NCBI GenBank assembly: GCA_963737445.1 | Contig: CAVTSO010000019.1 | Location: 310,001 to 374,000 of the forward strand | Origin: JAICYJ01 sp963737445 | GTDB taxonomy: Bacteria; Actinomycetota; Thermoleophilia; Gaiellales; JAICJC01 | DNA length: 64,000 bases | Direction of reading: 5' to 3' | Shown: in pieces, positions 8,428 through 16,649 of the stretch | How positions within the stretch are numbered: the stretch's first letter is position 1 | How the letters are laid out: each line of letters starts with the position of its first letter | Translations under genes and position numbers: made by a program | The notes under the pieces: generated by a model | The model's database searches: none | Told to the model about the DNA's origin: nothing | The model's input: the letters and a program-made list of their open reading frames with translations, nothing else

Positions 8428-9387
8428 ATGGGCTGCCTGCAGATGGAGCGGGTGGCGGCGCTGTCGGCGGTCGGGAACACGCCGCTGGTGGAGCTGCCCC
8501 GGATCGGCCCCCCGGCCGGCGCGCGCATTTTCGCGAAGCTGGAGGAGCAGAACCCGACCGGCTCGGTCAAGGACCGGGTGGCGCTGTCGATGGTGGAGGC
8601 GGCCGAGGACTCGGGCGAGCTCGCGCCCGGGCAGCGAATCCTGGAGCCGACCAGCGGCAACACCGGCATCGCGCTGGCCATGATCGGCAAGGTCAAGGGC
8701 TACCCCGTGTCGGTGGTGATGCCGGAGTCGGCCACGCAGGAGCGGGTCGAGCTGCTGCGGATGTACGGCGCGGACATCCTGTTTTCGCCGGGGAACCTGG
8801 GCTCGAACGGCGCGGTCGCGATGGCACGCGACCTTGCGGAGCGCGACCCCAGCCTGTTCATGCCGTTCCAGTACGCGAACGAGGCTAACCCTGCCGCCCA
8901 CTACTGCGGCACCGCCGTCGAGATCCTCGATCAGGTACCGGACGGCCAGGTGGACGCGTTCGTGGCCGGACTGGGCACGGGCGGCACGCTGATGGGCAGC
9001 GGGCGGCGCCTGCGGGAGGCGAACCCGGACGTGCAGATCGTGGCGGCGGAGCCGCTGCAGGGCGACCCGGTGATGGGCCTGCGCAGCCTCGAAGACGGCT
9101 ACACGCCGCCGATCCTCGACATCCGGGAGCTGGACCGCAAGGTGCTCGTCTCCAACGGCGAGGCGGTGCTGATGCTGCGCAAGCTCCTGGACATGGAGGG
9201 CATCTTCGCCGGTGTATCAGCGGGCGCAGCGCTGGCGGTGGCACGCCGGGTGGCCGCCGAGATGGACGACTCACAGAACGTGGTGGTGCTGTTCGCGGAC
9301 GGCGGCTCCAAGTACATGAGCGCGGGGCTGTACACGACGCCGCTGGAGGAGCTCGAGGCGGCGATGGACGAGCGCGTCTGGTGGTGA
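8428..9387 (+). CDS. cysM: CysM, O-phosphoserine/O-acetylserine sulfhydrylase
   Basis: A 319-residue PLP-dependent cysteine synthase. The Schiff-base lysine is in NPTGSVKDRVALSM, the substrate loop is EPTSGNTGIALAM, and the glycine-rich phosphate-binding loop is GLGTGGTLMGSGRRL. The C-terminus ends in a tryptophan-containing tail (DERVWW), recalling mycobacterial CysM, whose C-terminus inserts into the active site. Family knowledge suggests that O-phosphoserine reacts with CysO-thiocarboxylate to give a CysO-cysteine adduct. ATG 8443 is a possible alternative start. It overlaps mec by 4 nt. Confidence 0.92.
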   Translation: MGCLQMERVAALSAVGNTPLVELPRIGPPAGARIFAKLEEQNPTGSVKDRVALSMVEAAEDSGELAPGQRILEPTSGNTGIALAMIGKVKGYPVSVVMPESATQERVELLRMYGADILFSPGNLGSNGAVAMARDLAERDPSLFMPFQYANEANPAAHYCGTAVEILDQVPDGQVDAFVAGLGTGGTLMGSGRRLREANPDVQIVAAEPLQGDPVMGLRSLEDGYTPPILDIRELDRKVLVSNGEAVLMLRKLLDMEGIFAGVSAGAALAVARRVAAEMDDSQNVVVLFADGGSKYMSAGLYTTPLEELEAAMDERVWW

Positions 9388-9773
9388 TCCCGGCCGCGAT
9401 GCGCGACGAGATCGTCGCGCACGCACGGGCGGGGCTGCCGAACGAGGCCTGCGGCATCATCGCCGGGCTCGACGGCCGCGCTGAGCGCTTCTTCCCGGCC
9501 CAGCCGGACGAGCCCAGCCCCTACTACTACCGGATCGAGTCACGCGACCAGATCCGGATCATGAACGAGATCGACGACGCCGGCCTCGACCTGATCGGCA
9601 TCTACCACTCGCACGTGTCCTCGCCGGCCTACCCCTCGCGCACCGACGCCGAGCAGGCCTTCTGGCCGGACGCGACCTATGTGATCGTTTCGCTGGCCGG
9701 CGGCGGCGCCGACATCAAGGGCTACCGGATCGCCGAGATGGCGGTCACCGAGCAGCCGCTCAGCTTCGAGTAG
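9384..9773 (+). CDS. mec: Mec-like JAMM/MPN+ metallopeptidase
   Basis: A 129-residue JAB/MPN+ zinc peptidase. The glutamate of NEACGIIAG and the motif GIYHSHVSSPAYPSRTDAEQ give the complete JAMM signature H-x-H-x7-S-x2-D. In M. tuberculosis Mec releases cysteine from the CysO-cysteine adduct. A related JAMM enzyme in the quinolobactin pathway trims extra residues after Gly-Gly. Both jobs are plausible here because the carrier ends GGGR. GTG 9384 overlaps the cysM stop (GTGA); GTG 9381 is one codon longer. Confidence 0.9.
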   Translation: MIPAAMRDEIVAHARAGLPNEACGIIAGLDGRAERFFPAQPDEPSPYYYRIESRDQIRIMNEIDDAGLDLIGIYHSHVSSPAYPSRTDAEQAFWPDATYVIVSLAGGGADIKGYRIAEMAVTEQPLSFE

Positions 9774-9802
9774 CGGGCGCGTCAACCGCCGGTCACGGCG
9801 GC

Positions 9803-9977
9803 GCGTCACCGCGGTGACGCAACACCCGCGTCTGGCACCGGTGTTGCCAGCGGCGAGGTCACAAGATCACCCAAGAACGGCAGTGAACGCAGCCGAGCTC
9901 GGCGAAACCCCGGCGGCCTGAAACGCGCTCGCAACGCCCCGGTGGCGCAACACCCGCGCCTGGCACCGGTGTTGCCA
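9803..9977. repeat. Perfect palindrome plus two copies of a 31-nt hairpin repeat
   Basis: A perfect 18-bp palindrome, GCGTCACCGCGGTGACGC, occupies 9803-9820. A 31-nt unit begins at 9819 and recurs at 9947-9977 with a single mismatch. Each unit carries GCAACACC and GGTGTTGC as inverted arms (8-bp stem, 13-nt loop). A half unit, GGGTGTTGC, follows near 10004. The region lies between the convergent mec and Lrp genes, so bidirectional termination or a REP-like element is likely. No protein-coding frame is convincing here. Confidence 0.7.
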
Positions 9978-10020
9978 ACGAGCGCGTGACGACGTGTGCC
10001 CGGGGTGTTGCAGTCCGGCG

Positions 10021-10497
10021 CTAGCTCGGTGCGTCGACCGTCGCCGCCGCGACCGGGCGGTTCTCGAACACGGTCGCCAGCACCACCACGGTGCGCGTGC
10101 GTTCGACCGAGTCGAGTGCACGGATCTCCCACACGAGGTGCTCGAGCGCCGGCATCGACTCGGCGCGCACCTTCAGGAGCAGCGTCTCCTCGCCGGCCAC
10201 GTGGTGGCATTCCTGCACCCACGGCGTGTCTGCGAACAGCTCCTCCACCGGGCTGCGCGGCCCGGCCTTCTGCGACACGAAGATGAACGCCGTCACCCCG
10301 GCTCCGACCAGGGCCGGATCGATCTCGGCCTGGTAGCCGCGGATCACGCCGCGGGCCTCGAGCTTCTTGATCCGCTCGTGCGCCGCCGTCGCCGACACGC
10401 CCACCCGGGAGCCGATATCGGCGTACGTCGTGCGGCCCTCACGCTGGAGGATCTCGATGATCGCGTGATCGGTTGCGCTCAACTCTGCGGGCGGCAT
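10021..10497 (-). CDS. Lrp/AsnC-family transcriptional regulator
   Basis: A 158-residue regulator with an N-terminal winged helix (ATDHAIIEILQREGRTTYAD, then IGSRVGVSATAAHERIKKLE) and a C-terminal RAM ligand-binding domain. It begins at ATG 10497; a longer in-frame extension overlaps the divergent pterin-dehydratase start and was rejected. Such proteins usually respond to amino acids. The nearby cysteine operon ends convergently with it, so a sulfur-amino-acid role is possible, but that is inference. A TATCGT box lies 11 nt upstream of the ATG. Confidence 0.9.
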   Translation of the reverse strand: MPPAELSATDHAIIEILQREGRTTYADIGSRVGVSATAAHERIKKLEARGVIRGYQAEIDPALVGAGVTAFIFVSQKAGPRSPVEELFADTPWVQECHHVAGEETLLLKVRAESMPALEHLVWEIRALDSVERTRTVVVLATVFENRPVAAATVDAPS

Positions 10498-10508
10498 GGG
10501 AGAAGGGC

Positions 10509-10526
10509 ACGATACAGCGGTAAGCT
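10509..10526. promoter_or_regulatory. Divergent -10 boxes between Lrp regulator and pterin dehydratase
   Basis: TATCGT on the minus strand (10514-10509) precedes the Lrp ATG by 11 nt. TAAGCT on the plus strand (10521-10526) precedes the dehydratase ATG by 8 nt. The two start codons are 37 nt apart, leaving no room for separate leaders. The Lrp protein could therefore autoregulate both directions. Confidence 0.5.
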
Positions 10527-10534
10527 GCGACGCG

Positions 10535-10825
10535 ATGGACGTACTCACACCGGATCAGCTGGCTGCGGCCCTCGAGGCGCTGGGCAGCGGCTGGTCGGAG
10601 CAGGCAGGCGCCCTGCACAAGCGCTACGGGTTCGACGACTTCGCTCAGGCGATGGCCTTCGCCAACCGGGTGGCGGACGCCGCCGAGGCGGCCGACCATC
10701 ATCCGGACATGCTCGTCGGCTGGGGCCGCGTCGAGCTCGACTGGGTCAACCACAGCGCCGGCGGCATCACCGACCGCGACGTCGAGATGGCCCGGCGCTC
10801 AGACGAGCTGGCCGCCTCAGCCTGA
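10535..10825 (+). CDS. phhB: Pterin-4a-carbinolamine dehydratase
   Basis: A 96-residue protein of the PCD/DCoH family, which dehydrates 4a-hydroxytetrahydropterin. The signature ADHHPDMLVGWGRVELDWVN followed by HSAGGITDRD is complete, including the His-His-Pro active-site region. ATG 10535 is chosen because it gives the family-typical N-terminus (LTPDQLAAALEALG) and lies 8 nt after TAAGCT. No aromatic amino acid hydroxylase is nearby, so its pathway is unclear. It overlaps the convergent CorC-like gene by 9 bp. Confidence 0.93.
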   Translation: MDVLTPDQLAAALEALGSGWSEQAGALHKRYGFDDFAQAMAFANRVADAAEAADHHPDMLVGWGRVELDWVNHSAGGITDRDVEMARRSDELAASA

Positions 10826-12163
10826 GGCCTGGCCCCGCTCCTCGGCCGCCGGCTCCGTCTCGGGCGACTTCAGCGTCACGTCCACCTCGACGATGCGCGG
10901 GCCGTCCACCCCGCTCACCTCGAACCGCACGCCGTCGGTCTTGACCGAGTCGCCCACCTTGGGCGCGCGGCCCAGCTCGCCGAACACGAAGCCGCCGACG
11001 CTGTGGTAGTCCTCGTCGGGCAGCGACGTCCCGAACCGCATGTTGAACTCCTCGATCGGGAACGACCCGCCCAGCCGCATGCGGCCGACACCCAGCCGCC
11101 GGATGCCCGCCTCCGGCACGTCGAACTCGTCGCCGATCTCGCCCACGATCTCCTCCAGCAGGTCCTCCAGCGTGGCGAGGCCGGCCAGCGAACCGTACTC
11201 GTCGACCACGATCGCCATGTGGTTCGAGGTCGCACGGAAGTCCGACAGCAGCTCGTCGAGCCGCTTCGTCTCGGGAACCATGATCGCCGGGCGAAGCAGC
11301 GCGCGCACGTCCACCCCGTCGATCCCGCGGTCGTGCAGCGCCGCGAACAGGTCGCGCACGTGCAGCACGCCGACCACGTCGTCCAGCTCGCCGTCATAGA
11401 CCGGATAGCGCGTGTAGGGATGCTGAAGCATCAGCCGCAGCAGCTCCGCCACCGGCAGCTCCAGGGGCAGCGCCACTACGTCCGGGCGCGGCACCATCAC
11501 GTCGGCCGCGTCCTTGTCGGCGAACGCGAACACCTTGTGGAGCATCGTCTGCTCCTCCTCCTCCAGCACGCCCTGCTCGCGGCTGGCCGTGACCAGCATC
11601 TTCAACTCCTCCTCGGAGTGCACCGACGACCGCCGCGTCCCCGGCGGCAACCCCAGCCAGCGCAGCACGGCCGCGCTGGCCGCCACCAGCGCCCAGATGA
11701 ACGGCCGGAAGATCGCGTAGAAGACGTTGATCGGCGTCGCCACCACCAGCGCCACCCGCTCCGCGTGCTGCAGCGTGTAGCTCTTGGGCACGATCTCGCC
11801 CAGCACCACGTGGAAGAACGACAGGATCGAGAAGGCCAGGACCGCCGAGATGGTCAGCGCAACACCTCCGTGCCAGCTGTCCGGCAGCCAGCCCAGCGGC
11901 GTGTCCAGCAGGTTCGAGATCACCGGCTCGCCGATGGCGCCGAGCGCCAGGCTGGAGAGCGTCACGCCCAGCTGGATGGCGGAGATGAAGCGAGCCGGGT
12001 TCTGCTGCAGGTCCGACACCCGGCGGGCGCCGCGGCTGCCCTGATCGACCAGCTCCTGGACGCGCGTCCGGCGCATCGTGACCAGCGCGTACTCGGCCGC
12101 CACGAAGAAGCCGTTGGCAAGGACGATCAGCAGGACCGCGAGCAGCGCGAGTGCGGTTCTCAT
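10817..12163 (-). CDS. CNNM/HlyC-CorC family transporter-associated protein
   Basis: A 448-residue membrane protein. The N-terminal CNNM (DUF21) transmembrane domain (about 1-190) includes ANGFFVAAEYALVTMRRTRV and FHVVLGEIVPKSYTLQ. A tandem CBS pair follows (about 205-330; MVPRPDVVALPLELPVAELL, MAIVVDEYGSLAGLATLEDL). A C-terminal CorC_HlyC domain ends the protein. Relatives are linked to magnesium or cobalt efflux. ATG 12163 gives the normal family start. GTG 12199, just after a TAGACT box, would add 12 residues and could be a leaderless start. Confidence 0.9.
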   Translation of the reverse strand: MRTALALLAVLLIVLANGFFVAAEYALVTMRRTRVQELVDQGSRGARRVSDLQQNPARFISAIQLGVTLSSLALGAIGEPVISNLLDTPLGWLPDSWHGGVALTISAVLAFSILSFFHVVLGEIVPKSYTLQHAERVALVVATPINVFYAIFRPFIWALVAASAAVLRWLGLPPGTRRSSVHSEEELKMLVTASREQGVLEEEEQTMLHKVFAFADKDAADVMVPRPDVVALPLELPVAELLRLMLQHPYTRYPVYDGELDDVVGVLHVRDLFAALHDRGIDGVDVRALLRPAIMVPETKRLDELLSDFRATSNHMAIVVDEYGSLAGLATLEDLLEEIVGEIGDEFDVPEAGIRRLGVGRMRLGGSFPIEEFNMRFGTSLPDEDYHSVGGFVFGELGRAPKVGDSVKTDGVRFEVSGVDGPRIVEVDVTLKSPETEPAAEERGQASG

Positions 12164-12368
12164 GCCAGGCAGGTACTCGGAGGCTCGTCGCTCACGCACC
12201 CAGGAGTCTACCAACGGCGGCGGATACCTCTAAGGTGCAGGGATCGCGGGGACCGACCAGAATCCTGCCAACGGTCGGGCGGCGCCGAAAACGGTTGGGG
12301 CTAACGGAGTGCCGGATTCCTGCCGATACACCTCACCGGTGGCAAATGCCGCGACTTTTGGAGTGCAC

Positions 12369-12989
12369 GTGAGCGAGCCCATTACCTGTCTGATCGTTGA
12401 TGACCACGAGGTGGTACGCGAAGGCCTACGCCTGTCGCTCTCACGGTCGGAGAACATCCGAGTTGTCGGCGAGGCCGCCGACGGCGAGGCCGCGGTGACG
12501 CTGGCCAGGCGCCGCAAGCCCAACGTCGTGATCCTTGATGTGCGGATGCCCGGCATGGACGGGCTGGCCGCCGCCAAGGAGATCACCAGCGAGATCCCGG
12601 AGACGGCGGTGCTGATGTTCACCGCCTTCGCCGAGCGAAGCCTGCTGACGCGCGGCCTCGAGTCGGGCGCAAAGGGCTACATCCTGAAGGAGGCGCCGCA
12701 CCAGACGATCGTGCGCGCCATCCAGAAGGTGGCCGATGGCGACGGCTACGTCGACCCCGCGCTGATGCCCGCATTCCTGACCAAGGAACGCGAGAACATG
12801 CTGACAGCCCGCGAGCGTGAGATCCTTCAACTGCTCGCCGACGGGATGTCGAATGCCGATGTTGCTGCCAAGCTCTTCATCAGCCAGGAAACGGTGAAGA
12901 GCCATGTGCGCCATATCCTCTCGAAGCTCGAGGCGGACACACGCACACATGCAGTCGCCATCGCCCTCCGAACCGCAATCATCGACTGA
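12369..12989 (+). CDS. NarL/FixJ-family response regulator
   Basis: A 206-residue two-component regulator. The receiver domain (about 5-120) has the acidic pair IVDDHEVVREG, phosphoacceptor Asp57 (VVILDVRMPGMDG) and the conserved lysine in AKGYILKEA. The C-terminal LuxR-type helix-turn-helix is LTAREREILQLLADGMSNAD followed by ISQETVKSHVRHI. GTG 12369 is preceded by TGGAG at 6-nt spacing. Its frame overlaps the kinase gene by about 40 nt, so the pair is co-translated. Likely targets are the downstream sensor and pilus genes, by position only. Confidence 0.92.
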   Translation: MSEPITCLIVDDHEVVREGLRLSLSRSENIRVVGEAADGEAAVTLARRRKPNVVILDVRMPGMDGLAAAKEITSEIPETAVLMFTAFAERSLLTRGLESGAKGYILKEAPHQTIVRAIQKVADGDGYVDPALMPAFLTKERENMLTAREREILQLLADGMSNADVAAKLFISQETVKSHVRHILSKLEADTRTHAVAIALRTAIID

Positions 12990-14217
12990 GCATCAGCTCC
13001 GCCAGGAGCTGATCGCGCAAGGCCGCTTCCTGGACGGTCTCGTCCGCAGCCTCGGCGCGGTCTCGGGCGGTCTCGATTCAGCCGCGGTGCTCGAGCACAC
13101 GGCGGTCGAGGCGCAGCGCCTGTTCACCGCCGATGCCGTGCTGGTGCTGGTTCCGGCCGCGGGCGAGCGCTCGCTGAGGCCGGCGGCCGCCGCCGGCCTG
13201 GCGCTGGGCCCGCTGGGCGACGCACGCGTGCCCATGGATGCCGAGGGCTCAGCGCTGGCGGTGGCCGCACGCGACCTGGTCGGGGCCGTCACCGGCCCGG
13301 CCCAGCCAGTTGACGAAGTCACCCGCCGCCTGCGTCCGCAGGCAATGCTGGCCGCCCCGCTGGTGGTGGCCGGCCGCCTGCACGCGCTGGTGGTGCTGCT
13401 CGACCTGGACGGCGGCGCCGGCTTCGGGCCCGACGACCTGGCCCGCGCCACGCTGTTCGCCGACTTCGCGGCACGCGCCGCCGAGAGCGCCGCGTTGTTC
13501 GAGCGGGTGGAGGCGCTGCTGGCACAGGCCCGCATCCGCGAAAGCGAACGGGCGGAGCTCTCGCGCAGGGTGGTGTCGGCCGAGCAGGAGGAGCGGCGCC
13601 GTCTGTCGACCTTCCTCCACGACGGCCCCGTGCAGACGCTGTCTGGCGTCAACATGATGCTGAACGCCGCCGCCGAGGCGATGGAGGCGGGCGACGCCGA
13701 GACCGCCCGACAGGTGCTCGAGACGGCCCGCGCGCGGCAGCGGTCCGTGATCGGCGAGGTGCGCGAGCTGTCGTTTGCGCTCGAGCCCTGGACGCTGCGC
13801 GAGCAGGGCTTCGAGACCGCGCTGCAGGCGATCGCCGACCGCTTCGAGGCCGACCACCGCGTCGTCGTCACGCTCGACGTGGCGGATGCCGACGCGCTCA
13901 GCGGCGACGATCAGGTCTGCCTGTTCCAGATCGTGCGGGAGGCCATGACCAACGCGCTCAAGCACGCCAACCCGGCCAGCATCGTCGTCAGCGTGCACGG
14001 CTCTCCCCGCGACGGCCTCGAGGCGCGGGTGGTGGACGACGGCAGCGGCGAGATGTCGGAGCCGGCCGACGGCCTGCCCCACCACGGAGTCGCGTCGATG
14101 CAGGAGCGCGCCGCCATCCTGAACGGGCGGCTGGACATCGACTCGGTACCGGGCACCGGCACCACGGTGCGGGTGCTGGTCGCGGCGGGCAAGCTGCAGG
14201 AGGGCGACGGTGTCTGA
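12949..14217 (+). CDS. GAF-domain sensor histidine kinase (HisKA_3)
   Basis: A 422-residue kinase with no transmembrane segment, so it is probably cytoplasmic. A GAF domain covers about 30-200. The HisKA_3 dimerisation domain has its phosphoacceptor histidine in RRRLSTFLHDGPVQTLSGVN. The HATPase_c domain includes LFQIVREAMTNALKHANPAS and the G-box sequence GTGTTVRVLV. It partners the overlapping NarL-type regulator. Its C-terminus overlaps the next gene by 8 nt, placing all three in one operon. Confidence 0.92.
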   Translation: MQSPSPSEPQSSTEHQLRQELIAQGRFLDGLVRSLGAVSGGLDSAAVLEHTAVEAQRLFTADAVLVLVPAAGERSLRPAAAAGLALGPLGDARVPMDAEGSALAVAARDLVGAVTGPAQPVDEVTRRLRPQAMLAAPLVVAGRLHALVVLLDLDGGAGFGPDDLARATLFADFAARAAESAALFERVEALLAQARIRESERAELSRRVVSAEQEERRRLSTFLHDGPVQTLSGVNMMLNAAAEAMEAGDAETARQVLETARARQRSVIGEVRELSFALEPWTLREQGFETALQAIADRFEADHRVVVTLDVADADALSGDDQVCLFQIVREAMTNALKHANPASIVVSVHGSPRDGLEARVVDDGSGEMSEPADGLPHHGVASMQERAAILNGRLDIDSVPGTGTTVRVLVAAGKLQEGDGV

Positions 14218-15541
14218 CACGACGGGCTTCGAGCACGACCTGGCGCGCCTGGTCGCCGCCTGCGAGACCGGCCTCGACCTGCCCGGCGTCCTGGCGGCGG
14301 CGGCCGACGCGGCCGGCGCGGCGCTGGGCGCCGGCTCCGTCTCGAGCTACGCGCTCAGCGAGCAGCGAGACGGCCTCGCCCTGCTTGCGGGCGACGGCCC
14401 CCAGCGGCTGGAGCTGCCGGGGCTTGATCCGGTCAGCGACGACGGCCGCACGCTGCTGCCGCTGGTCAGCGCCGGCCGCGTGCTGGGTGGGCTGCTGGCC
14501 GAGCGGGTGGCCGAGCCGGAGGGGCTGGGACGCGCCCGCATCGCGGCCGGGATCGCGGCGCAGGCGATGGAGGCCTCGCGGCTGTGGGACACCGTCGCCG
14601 GCGAGTCGGGCACGCTCGACCCGCTGACGCGCCTGCCCAACCACCTCGGCTTCCAGAGCGTGCTCGGCCGCGAGCTGGCGCGCGCCAAGCGCACCGGCCA
14701 GAGCCTGGCGGTGTCGCTCGTCGACCTGGACGGGCTGGCCGGCTACACCGCGCAGCACGGAGCCGCCGGGGCCGACCGCGTGCTGCGGCTGGCGGCCGGC
14801 GGCCTCGCCGGCGGCGTCCGTAGCTACGACTGCGTCTGCCGGCTGGACGAGGGCCAGTTCGCGCTGGTGCTGCCGGGCATGACCGCCGAGTCGGCGGCGG
14901 CTCTGGTCGGGCGGCTGGCCGGCGGGTTGTCGCTGGACGGCGACCCGATCACCATCTCCGGCGGCGTGGCCGCCTTCCCCGAGCACGCGGCAACCAACGA
15001 CGAGCTCGTGCGCCTGGCCAGCGCCGCGCTGGGTCGCTCCGGCGATGCGCGCGTGATCGCCTGGGACGGGCTCGCGGAGGGCGCCGGCGACCCGGTGCGA
15101 TCGCTGGAGGCACGCGGCGCACGGTCGGCCGACTCGCGCGCCGTCAGCGAGTACGCGGGCCACATCGCAGGCGCCTCCGGCCTCGACCCTGGTCACGTCG
15201 ACCGGGTGCGCCTGGCGGCGTCGCTGGACGACCCGGCCGCCGCCGGCGACGAGGAGGCCGAGCGCAGGCGCTTGTCCGAGCGCGTGTCCGCCGGCATGAT
15301 CGACGACGAAGCGGCCGGCTGGCTGCTGGCGCGGTTCGACCCCGTGGCCGAGGCGCCGCTCGAGGCGCGTGTGATCGCCGTCGCCGAGGCGTTCGTGGCC
15401 GCGGGCGGACACCGCTCGCAGGCGTCGGCCGGCCTCGCCCTCTCGGTGCTCTGGCAGCAGGCGGGCGACCGGCTGGACGCGGGCTGCGTGCGCACGCTCG
15501 AGCGGCTGCTGGCCGACGAGCTGGACCAGGACCGGGTCTAG
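14210..15541 (+). CDS. GAF protein with degenerate GGDEF and degenerate HD-GYP domains
   Basis: A 443-residue protein. A GAF-like region (about 1-125) is followed by a GGDEF fold (about 135-285) that begins LDPLTRLPNHLGFQSVL. Its active-site loop reads RLDEGQFALVL instead of the GG(D/E)EF signature. The final part (about 300-443) aligns in outline with HD-GYP domains (LDPGHVDRVRLAASLDD, EAPLEARVIAVAEAF). The catalytic His-Asp is Asp-Asp at 340-341 and the GYP motif is missing. It is therefore probably a non-enzymatic sensor of nucleotide or small molecule, made with the two-component pair. The HD-GYP assignment is inference from spacing and residual motifs. Confidence 0.75.
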   Translation: MSDTTGFEHDLARLVAACETGLDLPGVLAAAADAAGAALGAGSVSSYALSEQRDGLALLAGDGPQRLELPGLDPVSDDGRTLLPLVSAGRVLGGLLAERVAEPEGLGRARIAAGIAAQAMEASRLWDTVAGESGTLDPLTRLPNHLGFQSVLGRELARAKRTGQSLAVSLVDLDGLAGYTAQHGAAGADRVLRLAAGGLAGGVRSYDCVCRLDEGQFALVLPGMTAESAAALVGRLAGGLSLDGDPITISGGVAAFPEHAATNDELVRLASAALGRSGDARVIAWDGLAEGAGDPVRSLEARGARSADSRAVSEYAGHIAGASGLDPGHVDRVRLAASLDDPAAAGDEEAERRRLSERVSAGMIDDEAAGWLLARFDPVAEAPLEARVIAVAEAFVAAGGHRSQASAGLALSVLWQQAGDRLDAGCVRTLERLLADELDQDRV

Positions 15542-16455
15542 GTCTTCTTTCGGCGCTGCGTGCGCTGGCGGGCGGCGATCGCCGCCTCCGGGCGTGGCGT
15601 GGGCGTGTGGCCCGAGGCGACAGCCGCCGCCACCGCCGGGGTGGTCGGCGCAGACGCGTCCGACCGCCGGCGGAACAGCATGATGAACGAGATCAGCCCG
15701 ACCACGAACAGCACGCCCGACACCCACACGTTCACGCGCTGGCCGAAGAAGATGTCGGCCGTGTCGATCTTGAGCGTCTCCAGCGGCACGCGGTAGAAGT
15801 TGTAGAGCGTCACGTAGAGCGCGAACACGGTGCCGTAGGGCACCCGTCGCCAGTACCGTCGCGTGAACCAGATCAGCACGAAGAAGACCACCACGTCCAG
15901 GATCGACTCGTACAGGAACATCGGCTGGAACGTGGGCGAGTCGGTGTAGGGCGGCGTTCGGTGGGCCGGGTCGATCTTGACCGCCCACGGCAGGTCGGAG
16001 GGCTTGCCGTACAGCTCCTGGTTGAAGTAGTTGCCCCAGCGGCCCAGCGCCTGCGCCAGGACGAGGCCGGGCGCGATGCAGTCGGCCACCCGCCACAACG
16101 GCAGGTTCACCCGATGACAGCCGATCCAGCAGCCGAGCATGCCGCCCAGCACCGCGCCGAAGATCGACAGGCCGCCGTTCCAGATTGCCGGGATCTGGGA
16201 GTAATTGTTGCTGAACGAGTCCCAGTCGGTGAGGACGTGGTAGAGGCGGGCGCCGATCAGGCCGAACGGCACCGCCCACACGGCGATCGTGTAGACCAGC
16301 TCCGGGTCCATCGAGCGGCGGCGGAACTCGCGGCGGGCGATCCAACCGGCCAGCAGCACCCCCAGGGCCAGGAGCAGGCCGTACCAGCGGGCGTGGATTG
16401 GCCCGGAATTGATCAGGAACGGGTCGCCCGGGCTGGGGATGGAAAGCAGCGCCAC
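15538..16455 (-). CDS. lgt: Prolipoprotein diacylglyceryl transferase
   Basis: A 305-residue integral membrane enzyme that transfers diacylglycerol from phosphatidylglycerol to the lipobox cysteine of prolipoproteins. The N-terminal IHARWYGLLLALGVLLAGW and the Lgt signature GRWGNYFNQELYGKPSDLPW are present, with about seven hydrophobic helices. The C-terminus is a basic cytoplasmic tail. GTG 16455 lies 8 nt downstream of TAAGGT, supporting a leaderless start; the longer frame beyond it lacks similarity. It converges with the previous gene (4-bp overlap) and is divergent from the pilus locus. Confidence 0.95.
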   Translation of the reverse strand: MALLSIPSPGDPFLINSGPIHARWYGLLLALGVLLAGWIARREFRRRSMDPELVYTIAVWAVPFGLIGARLYHVLTDWDSFSNNYSQIPAIWNGGLSIFGAVLGGMLGCWIGCHRVNLPLWRVADCIAPGLVLAQALGRWGNYFNQELYGKPSDLPWAVKIDPAHRTPPYTDSPTFQPMFLYESILDVVVFFVLIWFTRRYWRRVPYGTVFALYVTLYNFYRVPLETLKIDTADIFFGQRVNVWVSGVLFVVGLISFIMLFRRRSDASAPTTPAVAAAVASGHTPTPRPEAAIAARQRTQRRKKT

Positions 16456-16534
16456 GAGCGGGAACCTTACAGGCGCGGTCAGGCGGAACGCGCAACCTTC
16501 ATCCCGAGCACGTAGACAGATCGACCAGAGTTCG

Positions 16535-16552
16535 CTACTACGTGAGTAGTAG
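16535..16552. promoter_or_regulatory. Operator-like dyad upstream of the pilus locus
   Basis: CTACTAC-GTGA-GTAGTAG is a perfect 7-bp inverted repeat in the 194-nt space between lgt and the TadE-like gene. Downstream, 16583-16605 can also form a hairpin (GTCGAGGT/ACCTCTCGAC), and GGTGCC/GGCGCC pair around 16608-16623. The dyad looks like a regulator binding site, and the distal hairpins look like a structured leader. No known riboswitch consensus was recognised. Confidence 0.4.
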
Positions 16553-16649
16553 TGCACGGCTCCCCCGGCGCTACCCGTCCCGTGTCGAGGTCAAGAACCT
16601 CTCGACCGGTGCCGATAGGCGCCATGCAGGGCCCTTCCCCCGCGACGGA

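Noticed and set aside
16456..16649. c-di-GMP riboswitch upstream of the pilus operon
   Set aside because: Hairpins are present, but I could not match the GEMM-I or GEMM-II consensus. It is kept only as a structured region.
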